Part shown: positions 17,601-25,812 of the stretch, piece after piece | Numbering within the stretch: position 1 is the stretch's first letter | How the letters are laid out: each line of letters opens with the position of its first letter | From: UBA7446 sp965656545 | GTDB lineage: Bacteria; Bacteroidota; Bacteroidia; Flavobacteriales; Flavobacteriaceae | DNA: 64,000 nt | Direction of reading: 5' to 3' | NCBI GenBank assembly: GCA_965656545.1 | Contig: CBFHKZ010000001.1 | Coordinates: 310,001-374,000 of the forward strand | The notes under the pieces: generated by a model | The model's input: only the letters and a program-made list of their open reading frames with translations | What the model was told of the DNA's origin: nothing | The model's database searches: none | Program-made: the position numbers and the translations under genes

Positions 17601-18073
17601 ATGCTTTTTATTCCACAGCATTGGATGATTTCACTAAAGGAACGCTTACGTACCCATTAAATAACCTAGAATTGGGCTTGCATACCCTAACGCTCCGCGC
17701 ATGGGATACCCACAACAATCCAAGTAGTAAGACCATTAGTTTTACGGTTGTTGACAGTAGTGAAATTCAAATTGAAAATGTATTCAACTCTCCCAACCCT
17801 GTTACAAATCAAACAATATTTTTTGTGCAACACAACAGACCAAGGGAGTTGCTTGACGTGAAAATTTCTATATTTACTGTCGACGGGAAACGCATCTGGC
17901 AAAACAGCCAAGAAGTGTTCTCATCGAGCTACCTGATCGATAGCTTAACGTGGGATGCAACAACCTACAGCGGTCAAAAAGTAAATAAAGGAACCTATTT
18001 ATACACGATTGAACTATTTTCTACGTTATCAAATTCGAGTGACCTATACGCTGGAAAACTTATTGTAAATTAA
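14666..18073 (+). CDS. porU: Type IX secretion system sortase PorU
   Basis: Outer-surface cysteine peptidase (gingipain-like C25 fold) that removes C-terminal sorting domains of T9SS cargo and attaches them to the surface. It has a signal peptide (residues ~1-20) and a large N-terminal beta region. The catalytic domain carries His643 in NYFGHGGEDG and Cys677 in ITVTCEFSRFDN; other conserved parts are YLCLFGDTSYDYK and AVGRMVFSD. The C-terminus (NVFNSPNPVTNQTIF to GKLIVN) is itself a type A T9SS sorting-like domain, as is usual for PorU. The length of 1135 is normal. It is followed after 2 nt by porV, its known attachment-complex partner. Confidence 0.95.
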   Translation: MRNNLLAFFFFVCGWNSISAQSLNTHPFLDETMVSWRQFSVEETGVHKITKDFLSKLDLPVKEIDPRTIRIFGRGGQMLPLKLGDTVETLHENALIVKGEEDGSFDDADYILFMGYANDTWSEESETYLNLYHDSAQYYITYGTSFGKRALAMEGTDSPDADAVANAVYTAFLEEDKYNLGSLGRRWFGQRFSDEEEESFTLDTPNVASGTQIDVAARVASDGSNTTSFRLTIGSDAAAKSISGTSSTIVGSEPSTSFNQLRGMIHLPQNAAESITAKLLYTSNGDLSANGYLDFIMAQYQRNLDGAGGSFMFSLASQDAAQQLAVASASAETCIWELDGDVVHLPPAGATTFGSDVIVNENSKFYLSTAYKTPTYRRSTRVLNPSSVLKNIMALPPTTYLLITSEAFRKEAELLVSHRKNVAGLSAQVVTVEEIYEAFSTGQQDIAAIRNFVRYLYFSQGKKLKYLCLFGDTSYDYKKRTAANDMVVPTFHALNSFSLTYSFMSDDFFVMLDENEGMLTSFDRMDVAVGRMVFSDASQARVLVNKVIDYESPTNRGSWNNSFTILSDDADVGRNKDDFSLQVTLNALGDEIVRQKPLMNITKIHSDAYKQVASAGGDRYPDVETALENRLAQGTLVVNYFGHGGEDGLAQEFIVDKDMASTLFHPGKYPLFITVTCEFSRFDNHTRPTAGEMLYQNPTGGAIGMVSTTRQIYIDRGVDYNKILSKYLFAYGSENYTSIAEALRLAKNEFTDANQKRVLFYIGDPALKLHIPKREIAISHLNGVPINEVPVADRQFNALDKITLGGEILSPSGVLQQDFNGTVSLQIFDKEVERSTLGNDQAKTMNFQTLGAQVFEGLATVTNGLFSSTFVIPKDINLDVDAARISFIAFNQDKTESVGGYSNQFDIGGINTAAASDTQGPTIDVFLENRSFIDGGKVFNSPMLIVDFEDENGINSSGGLGHDIIATLDNNQASPYVLNAFYSTALDDFTKGTLTYPLNNLELGLHTLTLRAWDTHNNPSSKTISFTVVDSSEIQIENVFNSPNPVTNQTIFFVQHNRPRELLDVKISIFTVDGKRIWQNSQEVFSSSYLIDSLTWDATTYSGQKVNKGTYLYTIELFSTLSNSSDLYAGKLIVN

Positions 18074-18075
18074 TT

Positions 18076-19212
18076 ATGAAAAAAATACTACTACTTACAC
18101 TGCTCTTATTAGCAACCCAACTCACTTTTGCCCAAAATAACATTCGCGTGGTTACCACAGCCGTGCCCTTTTTATCCATAGCGCCTGATGCGCGCGCTGC
18201 TGCTCTAGGAGATCAAGGTGTGGCAACCTCTTCAGATGCATTTTCAAATCATTGGAATCCCGCAAAATATGCTTTTATAGGGAATGACACGGGTGCTGCA
18301 ATTAGTTATACGCCTTATTTAAGTAAGCTGGTAAATGATATTTTTTTAGCTGATGTAACATACTACAGGGCAATAGATGACCGTTCTGCTTGGGCGGTTG
18401 GTCTGCGTTATTTTAGCCTTGGCGAAATCCAGATTGGGGAAACACCTGCGGATTTTGTAAACCCACTAATAGAAAGACCTAACGAATATGTTTTTGATGC
18501 TTCTTATGCACTAAAGCTGAGCGATAAGTTCGCTATGGCCATTCAAGGATCGTTTTTGACTTCGGATCTGAAATTAAGATCATCTACAACGAACGACAGT
18601 ACTTCTGCGAGTACGGTTGCTGTTGGTGTTTCTGGTTTTTACCAGTCTTATGAAGTGCCTTACTCCAGCTTTTCTGGTATGTGGCGTGCAGGTTTCAATA
18701 TTTCGAACATAGGTCCCAAATTAAAATATGAAGACGAGGGGCAATCGGATTTTTTACCAACCAACTTAAAACTAGGTGGTGGTTTTGATTTTATTTTTGA
18801 TTCCTACAACAAACTTGCAGTAAGCTTGGAAATCAACAAGCTTTTGGTGCCTTCGCCGAGTGTTCTTGGTACTAATGGAAGTTACAGCCAGCCTGATGAC
18901 GTGGGTGTTTTGTCTGGTATCTTTAAGTCGTTTGGCGATGCGCCCGATGGTTTTAGCGAGGAATTAAAAGAATTTACGTGGTCGCTAGGTGCTGAATTCA
19001 TGTATGATGAATCATTTGCGTTGCGTGCAGGATACTTTAATGAGAACGAACTAAAAGGGGCTAGAAAATTCTTCACCCTTGGTGCTGGATTTAAATATAA
19101 TGTTATTGATGTTGATTTGTCCTATTTAATATCTGCCGGCAGGGTTATAAACCCGCTTGAAAACACCTTGAGGTTCTCCTTGACGTTCAATTTTGGGGCA
19201 GAGCGCTATTAA
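18076..19212 (+). CDS. porV: Type IX secretion system outer membrane channel protein PorV (LptO)
   Basis: A 378-residue outer-membrane beta-barrel of the FadL-like family. It shuttles T9SS cargo from the translocon to the PorU attachment complex. A signal peptide (MKKILLLTLLLLATQLTFAQ) leads into VPFLSIAPDARAAALGDQG, the PorV signature start (TAVPFL, DARAGA-like), and SNHWNPAKYAF. The rest alternates short beta strands and ends in LRFSLTFNFGAERY, an aromatic-terminated barrel strand. It begins 2 nt after the porU stop, so the pair is an operon. There is no clear terminator before the pdhA promoter. Confidence 0.95.
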   Translation: MKKILLLTLLLLATQLTFAQNNIRVVTTAVPFLSIAPDARAAALGDQGVATSSDAFSNHWNPAKYAFIGNDTGAAISYTPYLSKLVNDIFLADVTYYRAIDDRSAWAVGLRYFSLGEIQIGETPADFVNPLIERPNEYVFDASYALKLSDKFAMAIQGSFLTSDLKLRSSTTNDSTSASTVAVGVSGFYQSYEVPYSSFSGMWRAGFNISNIGPKLKYEDEGQSDFLPTNLKLGGGFDFIFDSYNKLAVSLEINKLLVPSPSVLGTNGSYSQPDDVGVLSGIFKSFGDAPDGFSEELKEFTWSLGAEFMYDESFALRAGYFNENELKGARKFFTLGAGFKYNVIDVDLSYLISAGRVINPLENTLRFSLTFNFGAERY

Positions 19213-19230
19213 GCCTTAGTTTTCGTTTTT

Positions 19231-19257
19231 TTGCCAAAGTAAGTTGCCTTATCTTTG
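19231..19257 (+). promoter_or_regulatory. Promoter of the pdhA-pdhC operon
   Basis: TTG at 19231-19233 (-33 type) and TATCTTTG at 19250-19257 (-7 type) are separated by 16 nt. The ATG of pdhA follows 24 nt after the -7 box. Confidence 0.6.
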
Positions 19258-19281
19258 CCATTCGCATAACAGACGCGCCTT

Positions 19282-20280
19282 ATGAAAGAAGTCACACGTG
19301 ACACCTATCTCGATTGGTACAAAAACATGATGTTTTGGCGCAAGTTTGAAGACAAACTTGCCTCAGTATATATCCAACAAAAAGTACGCGGGTTTCTACA
19401 CCTGTACAATGGACAAGAAGCCATTTTAGCAGGTTCGCTACACGCCATGGACCTTACCAAAGATCGCATGATTACCGCATACCGTAATCACGTACAACCC
19501 ATAGGAATGGGCGTTGACCCTAAAAGAGTGATGGCTGAGCTATTTGGAAAAGCCACAGGAACATCAAACGGACTGGGTGGTTCGATGCATATTTTCTCAA
19601 AAGAACACCGTTTTCACGGAGGTCACGGCATCGTAGGAGGTCAAATACCTCTTGGTGCAGGAATGGCCTTTGGTGATAAATACCATGGAAGCGATGCCGT
19701 AACACTTTGTTTTATGGGCGACGGCGCTGTGCGTCAAGGTTCACTACACGAAACACTTAATTTGGCTATGCTCTGGAAGCTGCCTGTAGTATTTATTGTC
19801 GAAAACAACGGATACGCCATGGGTACCTCAGTAGAACGTACAGCCAACCACACGGATATTTGGAAACTTGGACTAGGCTATGAAATGCCTTGTGGTCCTC
19901 TTGACGGGATGAATCCTGTTGCTGTTGCTGAAGGTATAGACGAAGCCATTCAACGCGCACGCCGTGGCGATGGCCCTACATTCTTGGAGGCCAAGACCTA
20001 TCGTTACCGTGGTCATTCCATGTCTGATGCACAACATTACCGTACCAAAGACGAAGTGGAGGAATATCGCAAGATTGACCCCATCACTCAGGTAAAAGAC
20101 ATTATCCTAGCGGAAAACTACGCTACTGAAGAAGAACTGGCAGAAGTGCTTGTAGATGTAAAAGCACGTGTAAAAGAGTGTGAAGCATTTGCAGAGTCCT
20201 CGCCATTCCCTGAAAAGAATGTAATGTACGACGCAGTTTACGAACAGGAAGATTATCCATTTATCTCTCACAAACTATAA
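19282..20280 (+). CDS. pdhA: Pyruvate dehydrogenase E1 component, alpha subunit
   Basis: Thiamine-diphosphate subunit of the pyruvate dehydrogenase complex, catalysing decarboxylation of pyruvate and acetyl transfer to lipoyl-E2. Key features are the GFLHLYNGQEA start, YRNHVQPIGMGV, the ThDP-binding motif GDGAVRQGSLHETLNLA (GDG...N), VENNGYAMGTSVER and the phosphorylation-loop-like RYRGHSMSDAQHYR. The 332-residue length is typical of the alpha subunit of the alpha2beta2-type E1. The E1 beta gene is not next to it; the E2 gene follows after 1 nt. E1 beta and E3 must be encoded elsewhere. Confidence 0.95.
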   Translation: MKEVTRDTYLDWYKNMMFWRKFEDKLASVYIQQKVRGFLHLYNGQEAILAGSLHAMDLTKDRMITAYRNHVQPIGMGVDPKRVMAELFGKATGTSNGLGGSMHIFSKEHRFHGGHGIVGGQIPLGAGMAFGDKYHGSDAVTLCFMGDGAVRQGSLHETLNLAMLWKLPVVFIVENNGYAMGTSVERTANHTDIWKLGLGYEMPCGPLDGMNPVAVAEGIDEAIQRARRGDGPTFLEAKTYRYRGHSMSDAQHYRTKDEVEEYRKIDPITQVKDIILAENYATEEELAEVLVDVKARVKECEAFAESSPFPEKNVMYDAVYEQEDYPFISHKL

Positions 20281-20281
20281 T

Positions 20282-21904
20282 ATGGCTACAATCATCAATA
20301 TGCCGCGCCTAAGCGACACCATGGAAGAAGGAACCGTAGCTTCATGGCTAAAACAAGTAGGTGACAAAATTGAAGAAGGTGATATTCTTGCCGAAATCGA
20401 AACCGACAAGGCCACCATGGAATTTGAATCTTTTCACGAAGGCACACTCTTACACATTGGCGTTCAAGCTGGTGAAACCGCTCCCGTAGATGTGTTGTTG
20501 GCCATCATAGGTGAAGAAGGTGAAGATGTTTCAGTACTGCTCAATGCAGATGCGTCCGCTGAAGAAACAAAAGCTGAGGCAGCAACAACAACAGCTCCTG
20601 CTGAAGCTGCAGCCATCCCCGAAGGCGTTGAAATCATCAACATGCCACGCCTAAGCGACACCATGGAAGAAGGAACCGTAGCCTCTTGGCTCAAGCAAGT
20701 AGGCGATGCCGTTGAAGAAGGCGATATTCTTGCCGAAATCGAAACGGACAAAGCCACTATGGAATTTGAATCGTTCTTTTCGGGAGTTCTATTACACATT
20801 GGTATTCAAGTGGGTGAAACCGCCGCAGTAGATACCTTACTGGCCATCATTGGCCCAGAGGGCACAGACGTTGCAGCCATTCTTGCTGCTCCTGCTGCTG
20901 CACCAAAAGCAGCTGCTCCAGAACCAGCGCCTGCTACAGCACCCGTACAAACGGAAATACCTGTTGAAACACCTGCAGTTGCTGCAGCTGTTGCACCTCC
21001 CGTAGCCGTTACTACAAGTAGTGGAAGAATAATGGCGTCGCCATTAGCTAAAAAAATTGCCAAGGAAAAAGGGATTGACCTTAACCTTGTGACCGGAACT
21101 GGAGAATCTGGAAGAATTGTAAAACGCGATGTTGAACAATTTACCCCAGCAGCTGCTCCAGCAGCTCCAGCAGCTACATCAGCTGCGCCTGCTCAAGCCG
21201 CAGTCTTTGTTCCTGCGGGTCAAGAAAAGCAAGAAGAGATTCCCAATTCGCAAATGCGTAAAACCATTGCAAAACGCCTTGGCGCATCTAAATTCAGCGC
21301 ACCCCACTACTATTTGTCAGTGGAGTTTGATATGGATGCAGCAATTGCTTTTAGAAAACAATACAACTCCATTCCAGACACCAAAATATCATTTAATGAT
21401 ATCGTGGTAAAAGCAGTGGCGCTATCTCTAAAAGCACACCCACAGGTAAATTCACAATGGTATGACGATAAAATGGTGCTCAATCACCATGTGCATGTAG
21501 GAGTAGCCGTTGCCGTTGAAGATGGTCTCGTTGTTCCTGTATTGAAGTTTGCTAACGAAATGAACCTCCCGCAAATTGGTTCACAAGTGAGAGATTATGC
21601 CGGTAGAGCAAGGAGTAAAAAACTTACGCCACAAGAAATGGATGGCAGTACATTTACCGTATCCAACCTAGGTATGTTCGGTATTGATGAATTCACATCC
21701 ATTATCAATCAACCAAATTCCGCCATTCTTTCTGTAGGTGCCATCGTGCAAAAACCTGTAGTAAAAGAAGGAGAAATTGTTGTGGGTAATACAATGAAGC
21801 TTACCCTAGCCTGTGACCACAGAACAGTGGATGGGGCAACCGGAGCACTGTTTTTACAAACCCTTAAAGAGTATATCGAAAATCCCATTCGATTGGTCGT
21901 TTAG
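20282..21904 (+). CDS. pdhC: Pyruvate dehydrogenase E2 (dihydrolipoamide acetyltransferase) with two lipoyl domains
   Basis: Core of the pyruvate dehydrogenase complex. Two lipoyl domains are present (about residues 1-77 and 115-191), each with ETDKATMEFES; the lipoylated lysines would be Lys43 and Lys157. Ala/Pro-rich linkers (residues ~90-115, 200-240 and 285-305) separate them from a peripheral-subunit-binding domain (SPLAKKIAKEKGIDLN) and the catalytic acetyltransferase domain. The catalytic domain includes ISFNDIVVKAVA, FTVSNLGMFGIDEF and the catalytic His/Asp motif DHRTVDGA. The total of 540 residues is normal for a two-lipoyl E2. Co-transcribed with pdhA. Confidence 0.95.
   Translation: MATIINMPRLSDTMEEGTVASWLKQVGDKIEEGDILAEIETDKATMEFESFHEGTLLHIGVQAGETAPVDVLLAIIGEEGEDVSVLLNADASAEETKAEAATTTAPAEAAAIPEGVEIINMPRLSDTMEEGTVASWLKQVGDAVEEGDILAEIETDKATMEFESFFSGVLLHIGIQVGETAAVDTLLAIIGPEGTDVAAILAAPAAAPKAAAPEPAPATAPVQTEIPVETPAVAAAVAPPVAVTTSSGRIMASPLAKKIAKEKGIDLNLVTGTGESGRIVKRDVEQFTPAAAPAAPAATSAAPAQAAVFVPAGQEKQEEIPNSQMRKTIAKRLGASKFSAPHYYLSVEFDMDAAIAFRKQYNSIPDTKISFNDIVVKAVALSLKAHPQVNSQWYDDKMVLNHHVHVGVAVAVEDGLVVPVLKFANEMNLPQIGSQVRDYAGRARSKKLTPQEMDGSTFTVSNLGMFGIDEFTSIINQPNSAILSVGAIVQKPVVKEGEIVVGNTMKLTLACDHRTVDGATGALFLQTLKEYIENPIRLVV
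20291..20853 (+). repeat. Tandem duplication encoding the two lipoyl domains of E2
   Basis: Segments 20291-20511 and 20633-20853 are offset by exactly 342 nt (114 codons) and are very similar at DNA level, including an identical stretch from CGCCTAAGCGACACC onward. The similarity at silent sites indicates a relatively recent duplication or ongoing gene conversion. Confidence 0.85.
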
Positions 21905-21909
21905 TTGTT

Positions 21910-22593
21910 TTGGATACTTCGAAAAACATTGTGATAACTGGAGCTAGCCGTGGTATTGGTCTAGCACTTGTTAACTGGTTTTCAGCCAATCATCACAAGG
22001 TGTGGGCACTCTCTCGCAACACGATGCCTATAACGCAGCTAAACTTGCCCAATGTCACAGTCAACGCACTTGATTTAACAGATGAAGATGCCGTAGCAGC
22101 ATGGTCTCAAAATGAGGCACCTGACAATATTGATGTCTTGATTAATAACGCAGGAAAGCTGGTTAATAAACCCTTTGCCGAAACCACACAATCTGATTTT
22201 GAAGCCGTATTTAAGGTCAATGTTTTTGGCCTTGCCAATATCACACGTGCCTTATTAAAAAAGCTACAGTCAGGAGGGCATGTGGTCAATATCAGCAGCA
22301 TGGGAGGAATTGGTGGTACATCGAAATTTCCAGGTTTGGCTGCCTACAGCAGCAGCAAAGGAGCTGTTTCCATACTTACAGAGTTACTAGCCGAAGAACT
22401 TAAAGAAACGGGTCCTGCCGTAAATGCATTGGCACTTGGCGCTGTGCAAACAGAAATGCTTTCCGATGCTTTCCCAGGGCTTGAAGTACCCATGACCGCA
22501 GCCATGATGGCCGATTATATTGCCCAATTTGCGCTTGACGGACATCTTTTCTACAACGGAAAAGTACTGCCGGTATCGAACACAACACCCTAA
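21910..22593 (+). CDS. Short-chain dehydrogenase/reductase (TTG start)
   Basis: A 227-residue NAD(P)-dependent oxidoreductase. The Rossmann motif GASRGIG sits at residues 10-16, followed by LDLTD (cofactor selectivity region), NNAGKLV (NNAG motif), NISSMGG with the catalytic Ser, and the catalytic YSSSKGA (Tyr and Lys). The substrate is unknown. The start is the TTG at 21910: no ATG lies before the Rossmann motif, and the next Met would remove it. It starts 5 nt after pdhC and its stop overlaps the SprT-like gene, so it is probably in the pdh transcript. Confidence 0.9.
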   Translation: MDTSKNIVITGASRGIGLALVNWFSANHHKVWALSRNTMPITQLNLPNVTVNALDLTDEDAVAAWSQNEAPDNIDVLINNAGKLVNKPFAETTQSDFEAVFKVNVFGLANITRALLKKLQSGGHVVNISSMGGIGGTSKFPGLAAYSSSKGAVSILTELLAEELKETGPAVNALALGAVQTEMLSDAFPGLEVPMTAAMMADYIAQFALDGHLFYNGKVLPVSNTTP

Positions 22594-23186
22594 TGTCATC
22601 TGATTTTTATTCATATTTACCTAAGCCAGCTGTTGCAAAATGTGCTGCGCTTGTAGCGGGACACAAGGTTGTGATACATGTCGTTCGCAATCGCAAAACC
22701 AAGCATGGCGATTTCAGGGTACAGCCCAAAAGACCTGTCTCCATTACTATTAACGCCATGGAAAATCCATATCGGTTTCTCCTTACCTTTTTGCACGAAT
22801 GGGCACACTATAAGGTGTTCAACTCCTATACATTTAGAAAGAAACCACATGGCAAGGAGTGGAAATCAGCATTCCAACAAATGGTAGCTCCTTTTTTGGA
22901 AGGGGATATCTTTCCAGAATCGCTGTTAATACCACTTAAAAAACATATGCAAAATGCTAAGGCAACCTTTGCTGCTGATGCCAATCTTACGATGGCGCTT
23001 AGAGAATTTGACCCACCCAACAATAAAAAATGTATTTTTGAATTGGAGCAGGGCACACTTTTTAATGCGCAAGACGGGCGTGTTTTTAGCAAAGATGCCA
23101 AACGCAGAACCCGATTTGTTTGTACGTGTGTCAAAACCAAGAAGCAGTACCTGTTTCCACCTTTTGTTGAAGTAAGTCCGATATAA
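22593..23186 (+). CDS. SprT-like zinc metalloprotease-domain protein
   Basis: A 197-residue protein with the SprT-like domain. The zinc motif is TFLHEWAHYKVF (HExxH) near residue 67, with a downstream basic Cys-containing segment (RRTRFVCTCVKTKKQYLFP) that resembles the zinc-ribbon end of SprT proteins. Eukaryotic relatives (SPRTN) cleave DNA-protein crosslinks; the bacterial role is unknown. The start ATG overlaps the preceding TAA (TAATG) and its own TAA overlaps the next ATG in the same way. It is thus translationally coupled on both sides, within a series running from pdhA to the DUF389 gene. Confidence 0.85.
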   Translation: MSSDFYSYLPKPAVAKCAALVAGHKVVIHVVRNRKTKHGDFRVQPKRPVSITINAMENPYRFLLTFLHEWAHYKVFNSYTFRKKPHGKEWKSAFQQMVAPFLEGDIFPESLLIPLKKHMQNAKATFAADANLTMALREFDPPNNKKCIFELEQGTLFNAQDGRVFSKDAKRRTRFVCTCVKTKKQYLFPPFVEVSPI

Positions 23187-24235
23187 TGGAGTCAAAATTT
23201 GATTTTTCCGATAATCCTCAAGATGCACCAAAAAAGCAAGGCTTGACGTTTAGTCTTGGCTATTTGCTACAGCTGTTTGATATTAGTAAGGATACAGACT
23301 ATGCCGCAACCTTGGAGGCCGTGCGCCATGACATTCCTTTTAGAGGTGCCACTGCTTGGGTATTGATATGTTCAATTTTCATTGCTTGTATTGGTTTGAA
23401 TACGGATTCCACTGCTGTTGTTATAGGTGCCATGCTTATTGCACCACTTATGGGCCCTGTGCTGGGTACTGGCGTCGGATTGGCCATCAATGATTTGGAC
23501 ATGATCAAATCAGCCACACAAAATTTTGTTGTTATGGTGCTGCTTAGCGCCGTGACCGCTACGGTCTTTTTCTTGTTTTTTCCGCTACAGCAAGAATCGT
23601 CAGAACTTTTGGCACGAACCCAGCCCGATATACGAGACGTTTTTATTGCCTTTTTTGGCGGTGCGGCACTGGCCATTGCGCGTACCAAAAAGGGAACCAT
23701 TGCCTCTGTTATTTTTGGTGTTGCTATTGCTACGGCACTGATGCCCCCCTTGTGTACCATTGGCTATGGTATAGCTGTAGGGAATGTTGGCTATGCGCTT
23801 GGCGCGCTATACCTCTTTTTTATCAACGCTACTTTTATAGCCTTTGCCTCTTTTGTAGTTGTAAAACTGTTGCGCTTTCCCATGATTCATTATGCCGATT
23901 CCAAAAGACGTCGGTTTGTGGTTCGTGTGGTAAGCTTTTTTGCTGTGTTGGTTATGATACCTGCAGGGGTTACGTTTATCAATGCTTTGGGTGAAAACGC
24001 TTTTAGAAAACAAGCAAATGCCTATTTGGATACCCATGTCTCGACATTGCCCTATGGCGATTATCTGGTGTCATCAGCATCAATTCAATACAATAGAAAG
24101 TCGGAAAGCCAACTGCTTATAAATCCATTAGGACTGGTTCAAATTGACTCTACTACGATGCGTGTGTTGGAGCAGGAATTGTCAGCTTATGATAAACTCA
24201 AGGATACTAAGTTGATCGTATTTTCTAAAGACTAA
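23186..24235 (+). CDS. DUF389 (TIGR00341-type) membrane protein
   Basis: A 349-residue membrane protein with about six to seven helices between residues ~50 and 275. The conserved DUF389 core is visible: VIGAMLIAPLMGPVLGTGVGLAIND, then FFGGAALAIARTKKG, VAIATALMPPLCTIGYG and NATFIAFASFVV. A soluble C-terminal domain of ~75 residues follows. No biochemical function is established for the family; a transport role is plausible from topology. It is the last gene of the series starting at pdhA, followed by a short gap before the convergent ABC genes. Confidence 0.88.
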   Translation: MESKFDFSDNPQDAPKKQGLTFSLGYLLQLFDISKDTDYAATLEAVRHDIPFRGATAWVLICSIFIACIGLNTDSTAVVIGAMLIAPLMGPVLGTGVGLAINDLDMIKSATQNFVVMVLLSAVTATVFFLFFPLQQESSELLARTQPDIRDVFIAFFGGAALAIARTKKGTIASVIFGVAIATALMPPLCTIGYGIAVGNVGYALGALYLFFINATFIAFASFVVVKLLRFPMIHYADSKRRRFVVRVVSFFAVLVMIPAGVTFINALGENAFRKQANAYLDTHVSTLPYGDYLVSSASIQYNRKSESQLLINPLGLVQIDSTTMRVLEQELSAYDKLKDTKLIVFSKD

Positions 24236-24243
24236 GCACCATT

Positions 24244-24999
24244 TTAGGTATGCACTTGTTTTATTTTCTTCATGAGGTTTGAAGAATATACAAAGTCGTT
24301 AACAGCCTCATTATCCGTATTGAATATCAGCTCTTTGCTGCCTTCCCACGCCTTTACACCATCCTTTAAAAATAAAATGGTGTCTCCAATTTCCATAACA
24401 GAGTTCATGTCGTGAGAATTGATGACGGTGGTGATGTTGTTTTCTTGGGTAATTTCTCTAATGAGGTTGTCAATTACGATGGCTGTTTTGGGATCTAGTC
24501 CTGAGTTGGGCTCATCGCAAAAAAGGTATTTAGGCTTCATGACCACAGCGCGCGCAATGGCAACGCGTTTTTGCATACCGCCAGAAAGTTCTGCTGGAAG
24601 TTTGTTGTTAGCATTTTCAAGGTTTACACGTTCAATAACCGCTTCGGCAGCACTTTTTATTTCAGCTTGATTTTTGTCAGTTAGCATTTGCATAGGAAAC
24701 ATGACGTTTTCCAAAACGGTCATGGAGTCAAATAGGGCACTTCCTTGAAAAACCATGCCCATTTCCCTGCGTAATGTTCGCCTTCCTTCCTCGTCCATTT
24801 CGCCAAAGGCTTGATCGTTAAAATGCATTTTTCCGCTATCTATTTGGTGTAAACCCAATAGACACTTAAGCAATACCGTTTTTCCCGAACCACTTTGACC
24901 GATGATAAGATTGGTTTTTCCAGGTTCAAAAGCCATGCTAATCCCTTTGAGCACTTCCGTGCCGTCGAATGATTTGGTGATGTTGTTTAGCGTAATCAT
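24244..24999 (-). CDS. MlaF-like ABC transporter ATP-binding protein
   Basis: ATPase subunit of an MCE/Mla-type phospholipid transporter. The Walker A is GQSGSGKTVLLK, the Q-loop is in MVFQGSALFD, the ABC signature is LSGGMQKRVAIA, Walker B is YLFCDEPNSGLDP, and the switch His is in INSHDM. The length of 251 and GMQKR in the signature match the MlaF/MkL family. I chose ATG at 24999, which overlaps the MlaE stop as TGATG; a TTG three bases upstream is possible. The substrate-binding MCE protein (MlaD-type) is not in the window. It likely maintains outer membrane lipid asymmetry, by family analogy. Confidence 0.9.
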   Translation of the reverse strand: MITLNNITKSFDGTEVLKGISMAFEPGKTNLIIGQSGSGKTVLLKCLLGLHQIDSGKMHFNDQAFGEMDEEGRRTLRREMGMVFQGSALFDSMTVLENVMFPMQMLTDKNQAEIKSAAEAVIERVNLENANNKLPAELSGGMQKRVAIARAVVMKPKYLFCDEPNSGLDPKTAIVIDNLIREITQENNITTVINSHDMNSVMEIGDTILFLKDGVKAWEGSKELIFNTDNEAVNDFVYSSNLMKKIKQVHT

Positions 25000-25736
25000 C
25001 AAGCAAGTAATAATTGAGTGATGAAATAATTAAGTACGATGATGACTACCGATGTCCACACAAAGGCAACCGTTGCCGCCTTACCTACTTCCAAAGCCCC
25101 ACCCTTCATATAGTACCCGTGATAGGAGGGAATGGTGGCCAAAACCATGGCAAAAACCAATGTTTTTATAAAGGCATATACCACATGGTAGGGCCTAAAG
25201 TCGAGTTGTATGCCTTCGATAAAATCAGCGCTACTCGAAAACCCGCCGTATATGGTGGCGGCATAACCGCCAAGAATACCTAAAAACATGGAAAAATTTA
25301 TCACGATAGGCAGCAAAAGCATGGAAATTATCTTTGGAAACACTAAGTAGTTTACTGAGTTGATGCCCATGACTTCTAACGCATCAATTTGTTCGGTCAC
25401 GCGCATGGTGCCTATACTAGATGTTATAAACGAACCTACTTTACCGGCTAAGATGATGCTCATAAACGTTGGTGCAAATTCCAGTATAACAGATTGTCGC
25501 GTGGCAAAGCCAACCAAACTTTTTGGTATAAGTGGGCTTTCAATGTTAAGAGCCGTTTGTATGGACACAACACCACCAACAAAAAAGGATAGAAAGGCAA
25601 CGATGCCTAAAGATCCGATAATAAGGTCTTGTATATCTTTAAAAATAAGTTTTCGCATCACTTTTCCCTTAGTAGGCTTGATAAAAACCAACCTAAGCAT
25701 TAAAATGTATTCACCGATGTGATGCAGTATTTTCAC
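24999..25736 (-). CDS. MlaE-family ABC transporter permease
   Basis: A 245-residue membrane permease of the MlaE/YrbE family with about five to six helices. Typical segments are FFVGGVVSIQTALNIE, SVILEFAPTFMSIILAGKVGS, IGTMRVTEQIDALEVMGINS (the conserved EQIDAL coupling region) and YFITQLLLA. It pairs with the overlapping MlaF-like ATPase. It is divergent from the PafA-like phosphatase with 76 nt between. Confidence 0.92.
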   Translation of the reverse strand: MKILHHIGEYILMLRLVFIKPTKGKVMRKLIFKDIQDLIIGSLGIVAFLSFFVGGVVSIQTALNIESPLIPKSLVGFATRQSVILEFAPTFMSIILAGKVGSFITSSIGTMRVTEQIDALEVMGINSVNYLVFPKIISMLLLPIVINFSMFLGILGGYAATIYGGFSSSADFIEGIQLDFRPYHVVYAFIKTLVFAMVLATIPSYHGYYMKGGALEVGKAATVAFVWTSVVIIVLNYFITQLLLA

Positions 25737-25788
25737 GTAAACGAATGTAAAAAATAATGTTACTATAACCTAAGTCTCAAAATAAAAA

Positions 25789-25802
25789 TTAACATTTGTT
25801 AA
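25789..25802. promoter_or_regulatory. 14-bp palindrome before the PafA-like gene
   Basis: TTAACATTTGTTAA is a perfect inverted repeat (TTAACA, two-base spacer, TGTTAA) ending 10 nt before the phosphatase ATG. It could be an operator. The AT-rich setting makes chance occurrence possible. Confidence 0.4.
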
Positions 25803-25812
25803 AACATTAGTA

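Noticed and set aside
20291..20853. Repeated DNA as a possible CRISPR or mobile repeat
   Set aside because: There are only two copies, 342 nt apart and in frame, and they encode the two lipoyl domains.
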